NCBI RefSeq assembly: GCF_040549465.1
Contig: NZ_JBEPTL010000002.1
Location: 124,001 to 188,000, forward strand
Length of the DNA: 64,000 bases
Direction: 5' to 3'
DNA from: Lacisediminihabitans sp040549465
Lineage (GTDB): Bacteria; Actinomycetota; Actinomycetes; Actinomycetales; Microbacteriaceae
Program-made: the position numbers and the translations under genes
In this document: piece after piece, positions 25,910 to 41,727 of the stretch
Position numbering within the stretch: position 1 is the stretch's first letter
Layout of the letters: every line of letters begins with the position of its first letter
Notes under the pieces: generated by a model
Told to the model about the DNA's origin: nothing
The model's input: only the letters and a program-made list of their open reading frames with translations
The model's database searches: none

Positions 25910-26802
25910 CCCCCTCGCGTGCCGACCTGGAAGATGTTCTTCGACGGGGGAGGGGACTGCACCGCCGTCGCGTCGGTGACGATGGGAGCGCCGGCGATCC
26001 AGTTGCGCAGTTCGGCGTCAGCGACGACCTTGGATGGATGCGGTCCGCCGGCGAGCAGGCGCGGCATCCAGTCCAACGGCAGCTTCTCTCGCGAGCCGAC
26101 CATCACGACGTTGCCGAACCGACGGCCCTTGAGGATTTGGGTTTCGGCCAGGGCGGCGACGTGTCCGGTGGCGGCGAGCATGGTCGAGGCCTGCCCGCGA
26201 GCGAAGGCCAGACCTGGTCCGTCGGCGACGTTCGCCACGACGATCCCGCCCGGCTTCAGCAGCGAGACAGCCTCAGTGTAGAACTCGAGACTGGTGACAT
26301 GGGCGGGCGTGCGGGCACCGCTGAAGACGTCGACCACGAGCAGGTCGACCTCTCCGCGCAGCCCGCCGGGCAGCTTGCCGAGCACCTCGCGAGCGTCGCC
26401 GTGTCGCACCCTGATCGACGCGTTGCGGGGGAGCGGCAGCTGCGCGCGTACCAGGTCCACGAGGTCGCTCTCGATCTCGATCACCTGTTGGCGAGACCCT
26501 GGCCTGGTCGCTTCGATGTAGCGTGGAAGGGTGAAAGCGCCGGCACCGAGGTGCACGGCAGTGATCGGCTCGCCCGGCATCCCGATCTGGTCGATCACAT
26601 GGCCGATGCGCTGGATGTACTCGAAGAACAGTTGGCTTGGGTCGTCGAGGTTCACGTGGGACTGCGGCGTGCCGTCGACGACAAGCGTGAAACTGCCGGG
26701 CACCCAGCGGTCGGGCTCGATTACAGCCTGGTAGCCGCTGAGTTTGAGGATGGCGGATGCGCGTTCTGTCACCCCTTGACATTGCCACAGTCGGCTGTAC
26801 AT
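25906..26802 (-). CDS. Spermidine-synthase-like methyltransferase-fold protein
   Basis: About 298 residues with the spermine/spermidine-synthase Rossmann fold. An N-terminal small beta region (TLVVDGTPQSHVNLDDPSQLFFEY) is followed by the nucleotide-binding motif HLGAGAFTLPRYI. After it come VIEIESDLVDLVR, HGDAREVL and the acidic LLVVDVFSGA. In actinobacteria many such proteins are single-domain relatives of polyamine synthases with no proven activity. The aminopropyl-transfer Asp region is present in outline but I cannot verify the substrate pocket. Start uncertain: ATG 26802 lacks a good ribosome site; GTG 26772 is the main alternative; the further open frame to 26934 overlaps the divergent haemoglobin gene and is not likely. 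Confidence 0.75.
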   Translation of the reverse strand: MYSRLWQCQGVTERASAILKLSGYQAVIEPDRWVPGSFTLVVDGTPQSHVNLDDPSQLFFEYIQRIGHVIDQIGMPGEPITAVHLGAGAFTLPRYIEATRPGSRQQVIEIESDLVDLVRAQLPLPRNASIRVRHGDAREVLGKLPGGLRGEVDLLVVDVFSGARTPAHVTSLEFYTEAVSLLKPGGIVVANVADGPGLAFARGQASTMLAATGHVAALAETQILKGRRFGNVVMVGSREKLPLDWMPRLLAGGPHPSKVVADAELRNWIAGAPIVTDATAVQSPPPSKNIFQVGTRGG

Positions 26803-26890
26803 ATGGTCTCGGCCCCAAATTGGGGATTGGTGAGAGCTGAACTTTGCACAACAATGTATGCAGGCAACACGGCTAGACGCAGGGGAAATG

Positions 26891-27253
26891 ATGAGTTTGT
26901 ACGACCAACTCGGTGGGGAGAAGACGATCTCCACCGCTGTCAGTGATTTCTATAATCGAGTCTCCGCCCATGTTGTGACGGCCACATGGTTCGAGAAGAC
27001 CGATGCCGCAGTTTTCCAGGATCACCTGCGCGCCTACCTGGCTGTCGCCCTCGGCGGCCCCGAGCTGTACTCGGGTCGCAGCATGCGCAACGCCCACGGC
27101 CGCCTTCACATTACGGGCGAAGCATTCGACGTCGTGCTCGGTTGTTTCAGAGAGGCGCTCGCCGAGTCCGGCGTTTCAGCGGAGACGATCAGCCGGGTGG
27201 ATGCCCGGCTGGGTTCCCTGCGAGCGGTCGTCGTCACCCCGGATCAGGCCTGA
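26891..27253 (+). CDS. Truncated haemoglobin, group I
   Basis: A 120-residue 2-over-2 globin. It has the opening YDQLGGEKTISTAVSDFY, the FQDHLRAYLAVALGGP segment and the proximal heme-ligand His in MRNAHGRLHITGEAFD. GlbN-type proteins bind O2 and NO and often detoxify NO. Two adjacent ATGs occur; the second (26891) has the better distance from AGGGG. It is transcribed divergently from the spermidine-synthase-like gene, about 88 bases apart. Confidence 0.9.
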   Translation: MSLYDQLGGEKTISTAVSDFYNRVSAHVVTATWFEKTDAAVFQDHLRAYLAVALGGPELYSGRSMRNAHGRLHITGEAFDVVLGCFREALAESGVSAETISRVDARLGSLRAVVVTPDQA

Positions 27254-27298
27254 AAATCGCGGTCATACCGGAATTCCCAGATTCGGTCAAGGAATAAG

Positions 27299-27328
27299 TA
27301 GACAAACGCCGTAGTTGCGTCCTATAGT
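27299..27328 (+). promoter_or_regulatory. Probable rpoB promoter
   Basis: TAGACA (27299-27304), one mismatch from the -35 consensus, is followed after 18 bases by TATAGT (27323-27328), a good -10 box. Transcription would start near 27335 and leave a leader of about 168 bases before the rpoB TTG start. No terminator-like attenuator was seen in that leader. Confidence 0.55.
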
Positions 27329-27502
27329 TGTTCTTTGCGCTCCCAGGATTTCTCTGCCTTCATATTGCGGTCGGCCGCGTGACACTGCCACTAACAATCC
27401 AGATGCTCGATGCTTCTGTATTTCTCGGCGTCTTGGGGCGGATACATCATCGACTCCCAATTTAACGCAATAGGCCCCGCAGGCCCACCGGAGGTTATTT
27501 CC

Positions 27503-31012
<3,510 letters not shown>

Positions 31013-31076
31013 ACCGCGACACAGCGCCCACTAAGAACAAGTTTTAGCTACACCTGCAGAACTCCAGGGAGAAAAA

Positions 31077-34958
<3,882 letters not shown>

Positions 34959-35000
34959 CAGAGCCGTACAGCTGGCAGAGCCGTACAACTAAGTAGCACG

Positions 35001-35034
35001 CGAAGGGCCCCTCACCGCGGTGAGGGGCCCTTCG
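35001..35034 (+). terminator. Terminator after rpoC
   Basis: A perfect inverted repeat (CGAAGGGCCCCTCACC and its complement) forms a stem of about 15 pairs with a small loop. It is followed by TCGTCGTT instead of a clean T-run. The 3' sequence CCCTTCGTCGTTAA recurs at the terminator after tuf. Just before it, CAGAGCCGTACA is repeated twice (34960-34990). Confidence 0.85.
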
Positions 35035-35190
35035 TCGTTAAGCGTCGTGTACCCCGCATTGCCCTCCTATTGTGGGACCCCCCTATTGCGGGACTGTCTG
35101 TGGGTGAAGCACGTGGATACGGTTGAACTTCCGGGGGGAACAGGTATTCGATCTGTCCATCCCCGCCTACCCGAAAGAAAGGGCGCGGGA

Positions 35191-36861
35191 ATGTCTTCAC
35201 TTGCTGAAATCCTCATCATCCGCGGCCTCATGCCGATCGAAAGTCTGGATGACGTCAGTGGCGACCCGACCACCGATGAACTCCAGATTGTCAATCTCAT
35301 CGACCAGGGCGTTCTCACCGACGTCCAGGTCGCTTCGGCACGTGCCGCTCAGGCCGACCTGCCCTTTGTTGAGCTGATCGACTATCCCATCGACCGCACA
35401 GCAGTCTCGCTCGTGTCGGCCGCGCTCTGCCGCCGCCACGACCTCCTGCCCCTCGCCGTGTCTGGTGACACTCTCACTGTGGCTATCGCCAACCCGGGGG
35501 ATGTCTTCGCCCTCGATGACATCAGGGCTGCGACGCACATGCGCATCAGCCCGGTGGTCGCAGAACGCCAGGACCTCCGCAACGCGATGAATCGCCTGCT
35601 GCGTGCCGATGGCGAGCTCAGCAGCCTGACCTCCGTGCTGGAGGAGGATGCCCGTCCCGCCGCCGACATGGTGCCGGTCTCCGAGGCCATCGAAGACGAC
35701 GCTCCGATCGTGCGCTTCGTGAACCTGTTGATCAGCCAGGCGATCCAGGACAGGGCATCCGACATCCACATCGAACCGGGCGAGCACGAGGTGCGCGTGC
35801 GTTACCGCATCGACGGCGTGCTGCATGAGATGCAGCGGGCACCCAAGCAGATCCAGAGCGGTGTGATCTCGCGGCTCAAAATCATGAGCGACATCGACAT
35901 CGCAGAACGACGCAAACCACAGGATGGCCGGCTTTCGGTGATCCACGGTGGCCGCAAGATCGACCTCCGTGTCGCGACCCTGCCGACGGTCTGGGGCGAG
36001 AAGCTCGTCATGCGTATCCTCGACAACTCCGGATCGAGCATGAGTCTCGACGATCTCAACCTGCTCGAGCGCAACTTCGACGCCTACAAGTCGTCGTACA
36101 CCAAGCCTTACGGCATGATCCTGGTCACCGGTCCTACCGGCTCCGGCAAGTCGACCACCCTCTACACGACCCTGCACACTGTGGCCAAGCCGGAGATCAA
36201 CGTGATCACCGTCGAGGACCCGGTGGAGTACCGCATGGAGGGCATCAACCAGGTGCAGGTCAACCCGAAGGCGGGGCTCACTTTCGCCAGTGCGCTGCGG
36301 TCTATCCTGCGATCCGACCCGGATGTCGTGCTCCTCGGCGAGATCCGCGACCACGAGACCGCGCAGATCGCCATCGAGGCCTCACTCACCGGTCACCTCG
36401 TGCTGTCCACCCTGCACACCAACGACGCCCCGAGCGCGATCACCCGTCTCATCGAGATGGACATCGAGCCGTTCCTCGTCGGTTCCGCCCTCGACTGCGT
36501 GGTCGCCCAGCGTCTCGCACGTCGTCTGTGCGAGCGATGCAAGGAAGAGTTCACCCCGACGGTCAACGAAATGCTCGGCCTGCGCGTGGGGTTCGATCCG
36601 GCCACCCACGCGCTGCCGACGCTGCACCGACCTGTCGGCTGTTCGACCTGCTCGAACACCGGCTATCGCGGACGGATCGCCATCCACGAGGTCATGCTCG
36701 TGACTGAGGAGATCGAGCGCCTCGCCGTCGAACGCGCGTCGAGCGCGGACATAACCCGCGTCGCCCTCGAGCAGGGAATGATCTCCCTCCGCGAGGACGG
36801 CTGGATGAAGGTGCAGCTCGGCCTGACGTCGATCGAAGAAGTTCTGCGAGTAGTCGCGTGA
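35191..36861 (+). CDS. pilB: Type IV pilus extension ATPase PilB
   Basis: A 556-residue secretion ATPase of the PilB/GspE family that powers pilus extension as a cytoplasmic hexamer. The N-terminal MshEN-type domain (residues 1-150) precedes the ATPase core. The core has Walker A GPTGSGKST at 314-322, the Asp box, Walker B in VVLLGEIRDHETAQIA and the His box in LVLSTLHTNDAPSA. The four-cysteine zinc motif typical of PilB/GspE but not PilT is present (C447, C450, C484, C487). Start ATG 35191 follows GAAAGGGCGCGGGA; the open frame reaching upstream to 35020 crosses the rpoC terminator and is not coding. First gene of the pilus cluster. Confidence 0.94.
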   Translation: MSSLAEILIIRGLMPIESLDDVSGDPTTDELQIVNLIDQGVLTDVQVASARAAQADLPFVELIDYPIDRTAVSLVSAALCRRHDLLPLAVSGDTLTVAIANPGDVFALDDIRAATHMRISPVVAERQDLRNAMNRLLRADGELSSLTSVLEEDARPAADMVPVSEAIEDDAPIVRFVNLLISQAIQDRASDIHIEPGEHEVRVRYRIDGVLHEMQRAPKQIQSGVISRLKIMSDIDIAERRKPQDGRLSVIHGGRKIDLRVATLPTVWGEKLVMRILDNSGSSMSLDDLNLLERNFDAYKSSYTKPYGMILVTGPTGSGKSTTLYTTLHTVAKPEINVITVEDPVEYRMEGINQVQVNPKAGLTFASALRSILRSDPDVVLLGEIRDHETAQIAIEASLTGHLVLSTLHTNDAPSAITRLIEMDIEPFLVGSALDCVVAQRLARRLCERCKEEFTPTVNEMLGLRVGFDPATHALPTLHRPVGCSTCSNTGYRGRIAIHEVMLVTEEIERLAVERASSADITRVALEQGMISLREDGWMKVQLGLTSIEEVLRVVA

Positions 36862-36925
36862 CGGACGTGCGCTCGGGGGGAGCGCACGCTGTCGATAAGT
36901 GTTGTGTGGAGAAGGGGGACTGTGC

Positions 36926-38404
36926 ATGAACCAGGAATGGCCGATTTACGAGATTCCGATGGCTGATGACCGGTCGGTCGCCGACGCGATGTCGGCGGCG
37001 GGCACCGCTCCGACGACGGACGAGCCGATGCGCCGTCCGCGGGTTCGAGAAACCGAAGGGCAGCCGTGGGCGGTCGCCGCGCCTCCGACGCCGAACAGTC
37101 CTCCGGCGAACCTCGCGCCGCCGGAGTGGGAGAAGCCGCTGAACTATCCGCCACCCGCCTACGCCGCTGATGAGATGGCGGCCGTCGCAGCTCTCATCGC
37201 TGCGAGCGCTGTCGAGGAGCCGGAGATCGCCGAGCCGGAGATGGCCGACCTCCCTGCTCCCCACCGATTCGCCAACCCGCACACCGACGGCGACCTGCTC
37301 TCGGCCCTCGACCGTGTGGTGGAAATGCGGGGCTCCGACCTTCACGTCACCGTGAACGCGACCCCGATGATCCGCCTGCACGGAGGTCTGCAGGCGGTCC
37401 CCGGTGCAACAGTCTGGAACTCCGACAAGATCCGCGCGGCCCTGCACAGCATCATGAGCGAATCGCAGCGCGAGATCTTCGAGACCGAACTTGAACTCGA
37501 CTTCGCCTACACGCTCTCCGCCGACTCACGTTTTCGCGTCAATATCTACCAGCAGCGTGGAAGCATCGGCGCAGCCTTCCGTCTCATCCCCACCGAGATC
37601 AAGCAGCTGCACGAGCTGGGCGTGCCGGAGACGATCAACCGTTTCGCGCGTCTCGCCCGCGGGCTCGTGCTGGTCACCGGTCCTACCGGTTCCGGCAAGT
37701 CGACCACTCTCGCCGCGGTTATCGATCTGGTCAACCGGGAGCGCGCGGATCACATCGTCACCGTCGAAGACCCCATCGAGTTTTTGCACGAGAACAAGCG
37801 CTCGCTGGTCAACCAGCGCGAGGTCGGCAGCGACACGCACTCGTTCGCCGCTGCGCTCAAGCACGTGCTGCGGCAGGACCCCGACGTCATCCTGATCGGT
37901 GAGCTCCGGGACCTGGAGACGATTTCGGTCGCGCTGACCGCCGCCGAAACCGGCCACCTGGTCTTCGCCACCCTGCACACGCAGAGCGCGGCCCAGACCA
38001 TCGACCGTGTGATCGACGTGTTCCCTCCACACCAGCAGGGCCAGGTGCGCTCGCAGCTCGCGGCGACACTTCAGGGCGTCGTCTGCCAGACCCTGGTCAA
38101 GAACGCCGCGGGCGACGGACGTGTCGTGGCGACAGAGGTCATGGTCGCCACCCCGGCCATCGGCAACCTCATCCGCGAGGGTAAGACCTACCAGGTGCCG
38201 TCGGCCATGCAGGCCGGTCGGGAGCTCGGAATGCACACGCTCGACCAGCACCTCGCAGAGCTGGTGAACGGGGGCCTGATCACCCACGAGGCCGCGATGG
38301 AGAAGGCGCAGGACCTCGAGAACCTCAAACAGCTCATCCGTCGTGAAGACGGTGCCGCTTCACCGACAGCATCCGCTTCATCGACAGCACAGAGGAGCTT
38401 CTGA
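36926..38404 (+). CDS. pilT: Type IV pilus retraction ATPase PilT with N-terminal extension
   Basis: A 492-residue PilT-family ATPase. The core (from about residue 120) has the PAS-like start DLLSALDRVVEMRGSDLHVT, Walker A GPTGSGKST at 252-260, the Asp box VEDPIEFLHENK, Walker B LIGELRDLETISVAL and the His box FATLHTQSA. PilT proteins are usually near 350 residues; here the first 115 are a Pro/Ala/Glu-rich, probably disordered extension. It disassembles the pilus and so drives retraction and twitching. GGGGGA precedes ATG 36926. The stop overlaps the pilC start by one base. Confidence 0.93.
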   Translation: MNQEWPIYEIPMADDRSVADAMSAAGTAPTTDEPMRRPRVRETEGQPWAVAAPPTPNSPPANLAPPEWEKPLNYPPPAYAADEMAAVAALIAASAVEEPEIAEPEMADLPAPHRFANPHTDGDLLSALDRVVEMRGSDLHVTVNATPMIRLHGGLQAVPGATVWNSDKIRAALHSIMSESQREIFETELELDFAYTLSADSRFRVNIYQQRGSIGAAFRLIPTEIKQLHELGVPETINRFARLARGLVLVTGPTGSGKSTTLAAVIDLVNRERADHIVTVEDPIEFLHENKRSLVNQREVGSDTHSFAAALKHVLRQDPDVILIGELRDLETISVALTAAETGHLVFATLHTQSAAQTIDRVIDVFPPHQQGQVRSQLAATLQGVVCQTLVKNAAGDGRVVATEVMVATPAIGNLIREGKTYQVPSAMQAGRELGMHTLDQHLAELVNGGLITHEAAMEKAQDLENLKQLIRREDGAASPTASASSTAQRSF

Positions 38405-39636
38405 TGGCCGCCACCAAGACTTTCGCCTACACCGCGCGTGACACCGCCGGCAAGCTGGTCAAAGGCAGGGTGGATGCCCCGACCGAGGTTGCCGTCGTGT
38501 CGCGCCTGCGCACGATGGGTGTCTCACCGGTCAACATCCAGGAGTCGGCCGGTGGCACCGGGCTCAGTAAGGAGATCCGCATTCCGGGTCTCGGCAGCAA
38601 GAACGTGGGCCTCAAAGATCTCGCGATCATGAGCCGGCAGATGGCGACGATGATCGGTGCCGGCCTGTCGCTGCTGCGCACGCTCATCATCCTGGCCGAC
38701 CAGACGGAGAACAAGAAACTCGCCGAGGTGCTCGCCGAGGTGCGCACGGACATCGAGGGTGGCTCTGCGCTCTCCGACAGCCTTGCAAAGCATCCGCTGG
38801 TCTTTCCGCGCCTGATGATCCACCTCGTGCGGGCAGGCGAGACCGGTGGATTCCTCGACGGTGCCCTCGAGTCGGTCGCTGACACCCTTGAGGCGGACGC
38901 GAAACTCCGTGCGACCATCAAATCGGCCCTGACCTATCCGATCGCTGTGCTGATCATGGCCTTCGTTGCGGTGATCGCGATGCTCATCTTCATCGTTCCG
39001 GTGTTCAAGGCCATGTTTGCGAGCCTGGGCGGCCAGCTACCGATTCCGACGCAGATCCTGGTCACCCTCTCCGAGAACATGATCTGGATCGCGCCGCTGC
39101 TCGCCGTGATCATCGTCTCCTTCAGCGTCTGGTGGCGTGCCAACAAGCACACGGATCGGGTGCGCAGTTTCGTCGACCCCTTACGGCTCAAGATGCCGGT
39201 GTTCGGGCAGCTCTTCGCCAAGGTCGCGATCGCGCGCTTCACGCGCAACTTCGCGGCGATGACTGGCGCCGGTGTGCCGATCCTGCAGGCGCTCAACATC
39301 GTCGGCGAGACCTCAGGCAACTGGGTGATCGAGGAGTCGCTGCGGAAGGTGCAGGAGTCCGTGCGCACGGGCAGCTCGCTCGCTGCCCCTCTCGCACTCG
39401 AACCGATCTTCCCGTCCATGGTTGTGCAGATGATCGCTGTCGGCGAGGACTCAGGGGCCCTGGAGACCATGCTCAACAAGGTCTCCGACTTCTACGACGA
39501 CGAGGTGCAGAGCACGGCTGAAGCCCTCACGTCACTCATCGAGCCGCTCATGATCGCCGTGATCGGATCCGTCATCGGCGGCATGATCGTCGCCCTCTAC
39601 ATGCCCATCTTCACGATCTTCAACTCGATCAAATAG
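38404..39636 (+). CDS. pilC: Type IV pilus inner-membrane platform protein PilC
   Basis: A 410-residue PilC/GspF protein. Two repeated cytoplasmic helical domains appear, with the signatures LSLLRTLIILADQ and VPILQALNIVGE. Three transmembrane helices lie near residues 180-205, 215-245 and 375-405, and the FPRLMIHLVRAGETGG motif with its second copy FPSMVVQMIAVGEDSG is visible. It sits in the membrane and couples PilB and PilT to the growing pilus. The short N-terminal TARDTAGKLVKGRVDAPTE segment is typical. Confidence 0.94.
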   Translation: MAATKTFAYTARDTAGKLVKGRVDAPTEVAVVSRLRTMGVSPVNIQESAGGTGLSKEIRIPGLGSKNVGLKDLAIMSRQMATMIGAGLSLLRTLIILADQTENKKLAEVLAEVRTDIEGGSALSDSLAKHPLVFPRLMIHLVRAGETGGFLDGALESVADTLEADAKLRATIKSALTYPIAVLIMAFVAVIAMLIFIVPVFKAMFASLGGQLPIPTQILVTLSENMIWIAPLLAVIIVSFSVWWRANKHTDRVRSFVDPLRLKMPVFGQLFAKVAIARFTRNFAAMTGAGVPILQALNIVGETSGNWVIEESLRKVQESVRTGSSLAAPLALEPIFPSMVVQMIAVGEDSGALETMLNKVSDFYDDEVQSTAEALTSLIEPLMIAVIGSVIGGMIVALYMPIFTIFNSIK

Positions 39637-39659
39637 CTGAACCCGAATAGCTGAACCCG
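39632..39659. repeat. 14-base tandem repeat at the pilC end
   Basis: AATAGCTGAACCCG occurs twice in tandem (39632-39645 and 39646-39659), starting within the last codons of pilC. A third copy with one change (AATAGCTCAACCCG) lies at 40376-40389, after the pilin hairpin. Confidence 0.85.
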
Positions 39660-39661
39660 AA

Positions 39662-39689
39662 CGCCGGCACGCATCGTTGCGTGCCGGCG
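39662..39689 (+). terminator. Hairpin after pilC
   Basis: CGCCGGCACGCA and its complement TGCGTGCCGGCG flank a four-base loop (TCGT): a 12-pair stem placed 25 bases after the pilC stop. There is no T-run, as is common in actinobacteria. It probably separates pilBTC transcription from the pilin, which then needs its own promoter in the 175 bases that follow; I could not pick one with confidence. Confidence 0.7.
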
Positions 39690-39864
39690 ATTGGTGTGCA
39701 CGAAAAATGCTGGTCAGACCCCCGATCTGGGGGTGTGTAAATGCCGAATTACCCCTGTTTGCGGGATTCCCCGAGGGTGGTTCGCTCCGACACCATTACT
39801 CGCAGGGGGCATCACCTAGGGGGCCACCTGTCCACGATCCATTCACCTGACAGGAATCACACAC

Positions 39865-40317
39865 ATGATCATTCGCATGAACAAAGCCATGGCGGCTCGC
39901 CGCGATGGGCTCAAGGACGGCCAGAAGGGTTTCACGCTCATCGAACTGCTCGTCGTCATCATCATCATCGGCATTCTCGCCGCGATCGCCATCCCGGTGT
40001 TCCTCAACCAGCGCGAGAGCGCCTGGAAGGCTTCCGTAGAGTCCGACCTCAAGAACAGCGCGACCTCTCTTGAGACCTTCCTGAGCGATAACAACGGAGC
40101 GTTTCCTGCGGCATATACGGGAGCGGATTACACGTCGGCAGGCAACGCGACGGCGGCGTCAGCCACGGCCCCCAGTATCAAAGTGTCCACGGGCAACACG
40201 CTCACGGTCACCAAGGTTGGAACAAACGGATACACAATCAAAGGTGTAAACGAGAATATCTCCGACAAATCGCTGACCTACAGCGGCGCAGACGGTGGAG
40301 TAGGCGCCTGGAAATAG
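39865..40317 (+). CDS. Major type IV pilin (prepilin)
   Basis: A 150-residue prepilin. A 22-residue basic leader ends in KDGQKG, and the cleavage site is G22|FTLIE with the obligatory Glu at +5. The N-terminal helix LLVVIIIIGILAAIAIPVFLNQ follows. The remaining 100 residues form a small Thr/Ser/Ala-rich globular head with no cysteines. It is the best candidate for the major subunit: it is small, sits directly after pilC and is bracketed by hairpins that isolate its mRNA. AGGA precedes ATG 39865; ATG 39877 is an alternative. Confidence 0.92.
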   Translation: MIIRMNKAMAARRDGLKDGQKGFTLIELLVVIIIIGILAAIAIPVFLNQRESAWKASVESDLKNSATSLETFLSDNNGAFPAAYTGADYTSAGNATAASATAPSIKVSTGNTLTVTKVGTNGYTIKGVNENISDKSLTYSGADGGVGAWK

Positions 40318-40333
40318 GCTCCTCGCTCGTTGT

Positions 40334-40367
40334 GGTGCGGGGCGTCGCTTCGGCGGCGCCCCGCACC
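40334..40367 (+). terminator. Hairpin after the pilin gene
   Basis: GGTGCGGGGCG and GCGCCCCGCACC pair around a CGCTTCGG-containing loop 17 bases after the pilin stop. It has no T-run. It is likely a partial terminator or mRNA stabiliser that raises pilin level over the downstream minor pilins. Confidence 0.7.
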
Positions 40368-40430
40368 AGCGCACCAATAGCTCAACCCGAAGCAACACCC
40401 ACAAACTCCACTACCCGAAGGGAGAAGGCC

Positions 40431-41078
40431 GTGAAAAGGCTTCGCGAACGGTTCAGCGTCGTCACTGCCGACGAGTCCGGCCTGACCCTCATCGAGGTCA
40501 TCGTCGCTATCAGCATCATCGGCATCATCTCCACCGCGGCCATCGCACTCTCGATCACCAGCCTCAACTCGGCCAGCACGCAGCAGCGCCGTGACATCGC
40601 GATCACCGTCGCCAATCAGACCCTGGAGGCGGTGAGTTCGCAAACCGCCACCATGAATGCCGCCGGCCTCAGCCCGCTCTATGCGAACCGAGGTTCGAAC
40701 CAGGTGGTCAGCAACTGGGACGCCGTCAGCGGCGTCGACGAGATGTATCCCGCATGGGATTCATCCGCCTCCACTCCGAATTCGAATGGCAGCACGCTGT
40801 TCCCCGTGGTTAGTCCTGTGATCACGCAGAGTGGAACCGACTTCACCGTGAAGACCATCATGGGGATCTGCTACCAGCCGAAGGCGGGTGGGCTCTGTGA
40901 TCGCACCAACCCCACCAGCGCTCCGTCGAGCACTCCAGCTGGCTTCAGCCAACTGTTGAGGATCATCGTCGTCGTGCGCTGGACCGCCGGTTCCACCTGC
41001 CAGGGCGACACCTGCTCGTACGTGGCATCCACCCTCATCGACCCTCACAGCGATCTCGAGTGGCGCTCCAATGGCTAG
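40431..41078 (+). CDS. Minor pilin / pseudopilin (PilV/GspI-like)
   Basis: A 215-residue pseudopilin with a 17-residue leader, cleavage site ESG|LTLIE, Glu at +5, and helix VIVAISIIGIISTAAIALSI. The large C-terminal region contains three Cys and a Pro/Ser-rich stretch. GTG 40431 is chosen because GGGAG lies ten bases upstream, and the longer open frame would cross the pilin hairpin. Its stop overlaps the next start by eight bases, so it belongs to the minor-pilin unit that primes pilus assembly. Confidence 0.85.
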   Translation: MKRLRERFSVVTADESGLTLIEVIVAISIIGIISTAAIALSITSLNSASTQQRRDIAITVANQTLEAVSSQTATMNAAGLSPLYANRGSNQVVSNWDAVSGVDEMYPAWDSSASTPNSNGSTLFPVVSPVITQSGTDFTVKTIMGICYQPKAGGLCDRTNPTSAPSSTPAGFSQLLRIIVVVRWTAGSTCQGDTCSYVASTLIDPHSDLEWRSNG

Positions 41079-41727
41079 CATCCGCGATGTGAGCCAGAGG
41101 GGGCGTGAATCCGGAGAGTCTGGGTTCACGCTCATCGAAGTGGTGGTCGCGATGGGTGTCTTCATCATCTTCATCGCCATACTGCTCGGATCCATGGTGT
41201 CGCTCTCCCGGGGCGCCGTGCGAACACAACTGATTGCGCAGTCCACCAACGGCGTTCTGGTCGTGTTCACCAACCTCGACCGGCAGGTGCGCTACGCCGA
41301 CGCGATCAACCCCGCCGGGATCGGTGCTGACGGCAATCGGTACATCGAGTTTCGCGTGCCCGCTGAGAGCTCTGTGTCAGGTTTCGTGACCTGTATGCAG
41401 TGGCGATTTGTGCCGAGTGCCAAGCGCATCGAATCGCGCCAGTGGAACGACGGCACGGTGCCAGCGAACAGCTGGTCGACCAAACTCACGAACGTGATCG
41501 ACGACGGTGGCGAGAAATATCCCTTTGACAGAGAGACCGCCGTCATCGGTGTGGGCTTATCTCCGATGCAACAGCTCAAGCTCGTCATCAATGCAGGCAA
41601 CGCCGACCTGAACGCCGGCACCAAAATCGAGACCCAGTTCGTCGCGCGCAACAGCTCGATCAAGTCACCTAACAACGCGGATGATGCGCTGCACAACGTC
41701 TGCAACCCGGCGGGATATCGCTCATGA
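41071..41727 (+). CDS. Minor pilin / pseudopilin (PilW/GspJ-like)
   Basis: A 218-residue pseudopilin with an 18-residue leader and cleavage site ESG|FTLIEV with Glu at +5. The helix VVVAMGVFIIFIAILLGSMV and an N-LDRQVRYA segment typical of PilW/GspJ-like proteins follow. It ends within the next start (ATGA). It probably joins the pilus tip complex with the neighbouring minor pilins. Confidence 0.84.
   Translation: MASIRDVSQRGRESGESGFTLIEVVVAMGVFIIFIAILLGSMVSLSRGAVRTQLIAQSTNGVLVVFTNLDRQVRYADAINPAGIGADGNRYIEFRVPAESSVSGFVTCMQWRFVPSAKRIESRQWNDGTVPANSWSTKLTNVIDDGGEKYPFDRETAVIGVGLSPMQQLKLVINAGNADLNAGTKIETQFVARNSSIKSPNNADDALHNVCNPAGYRS

Noticed and set aside
35020..35190. Upstream extension of PilB
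   Set aside because: It would begin within the rpoC terminator region and lacks homology; ATG 35191 has a ribosome site.
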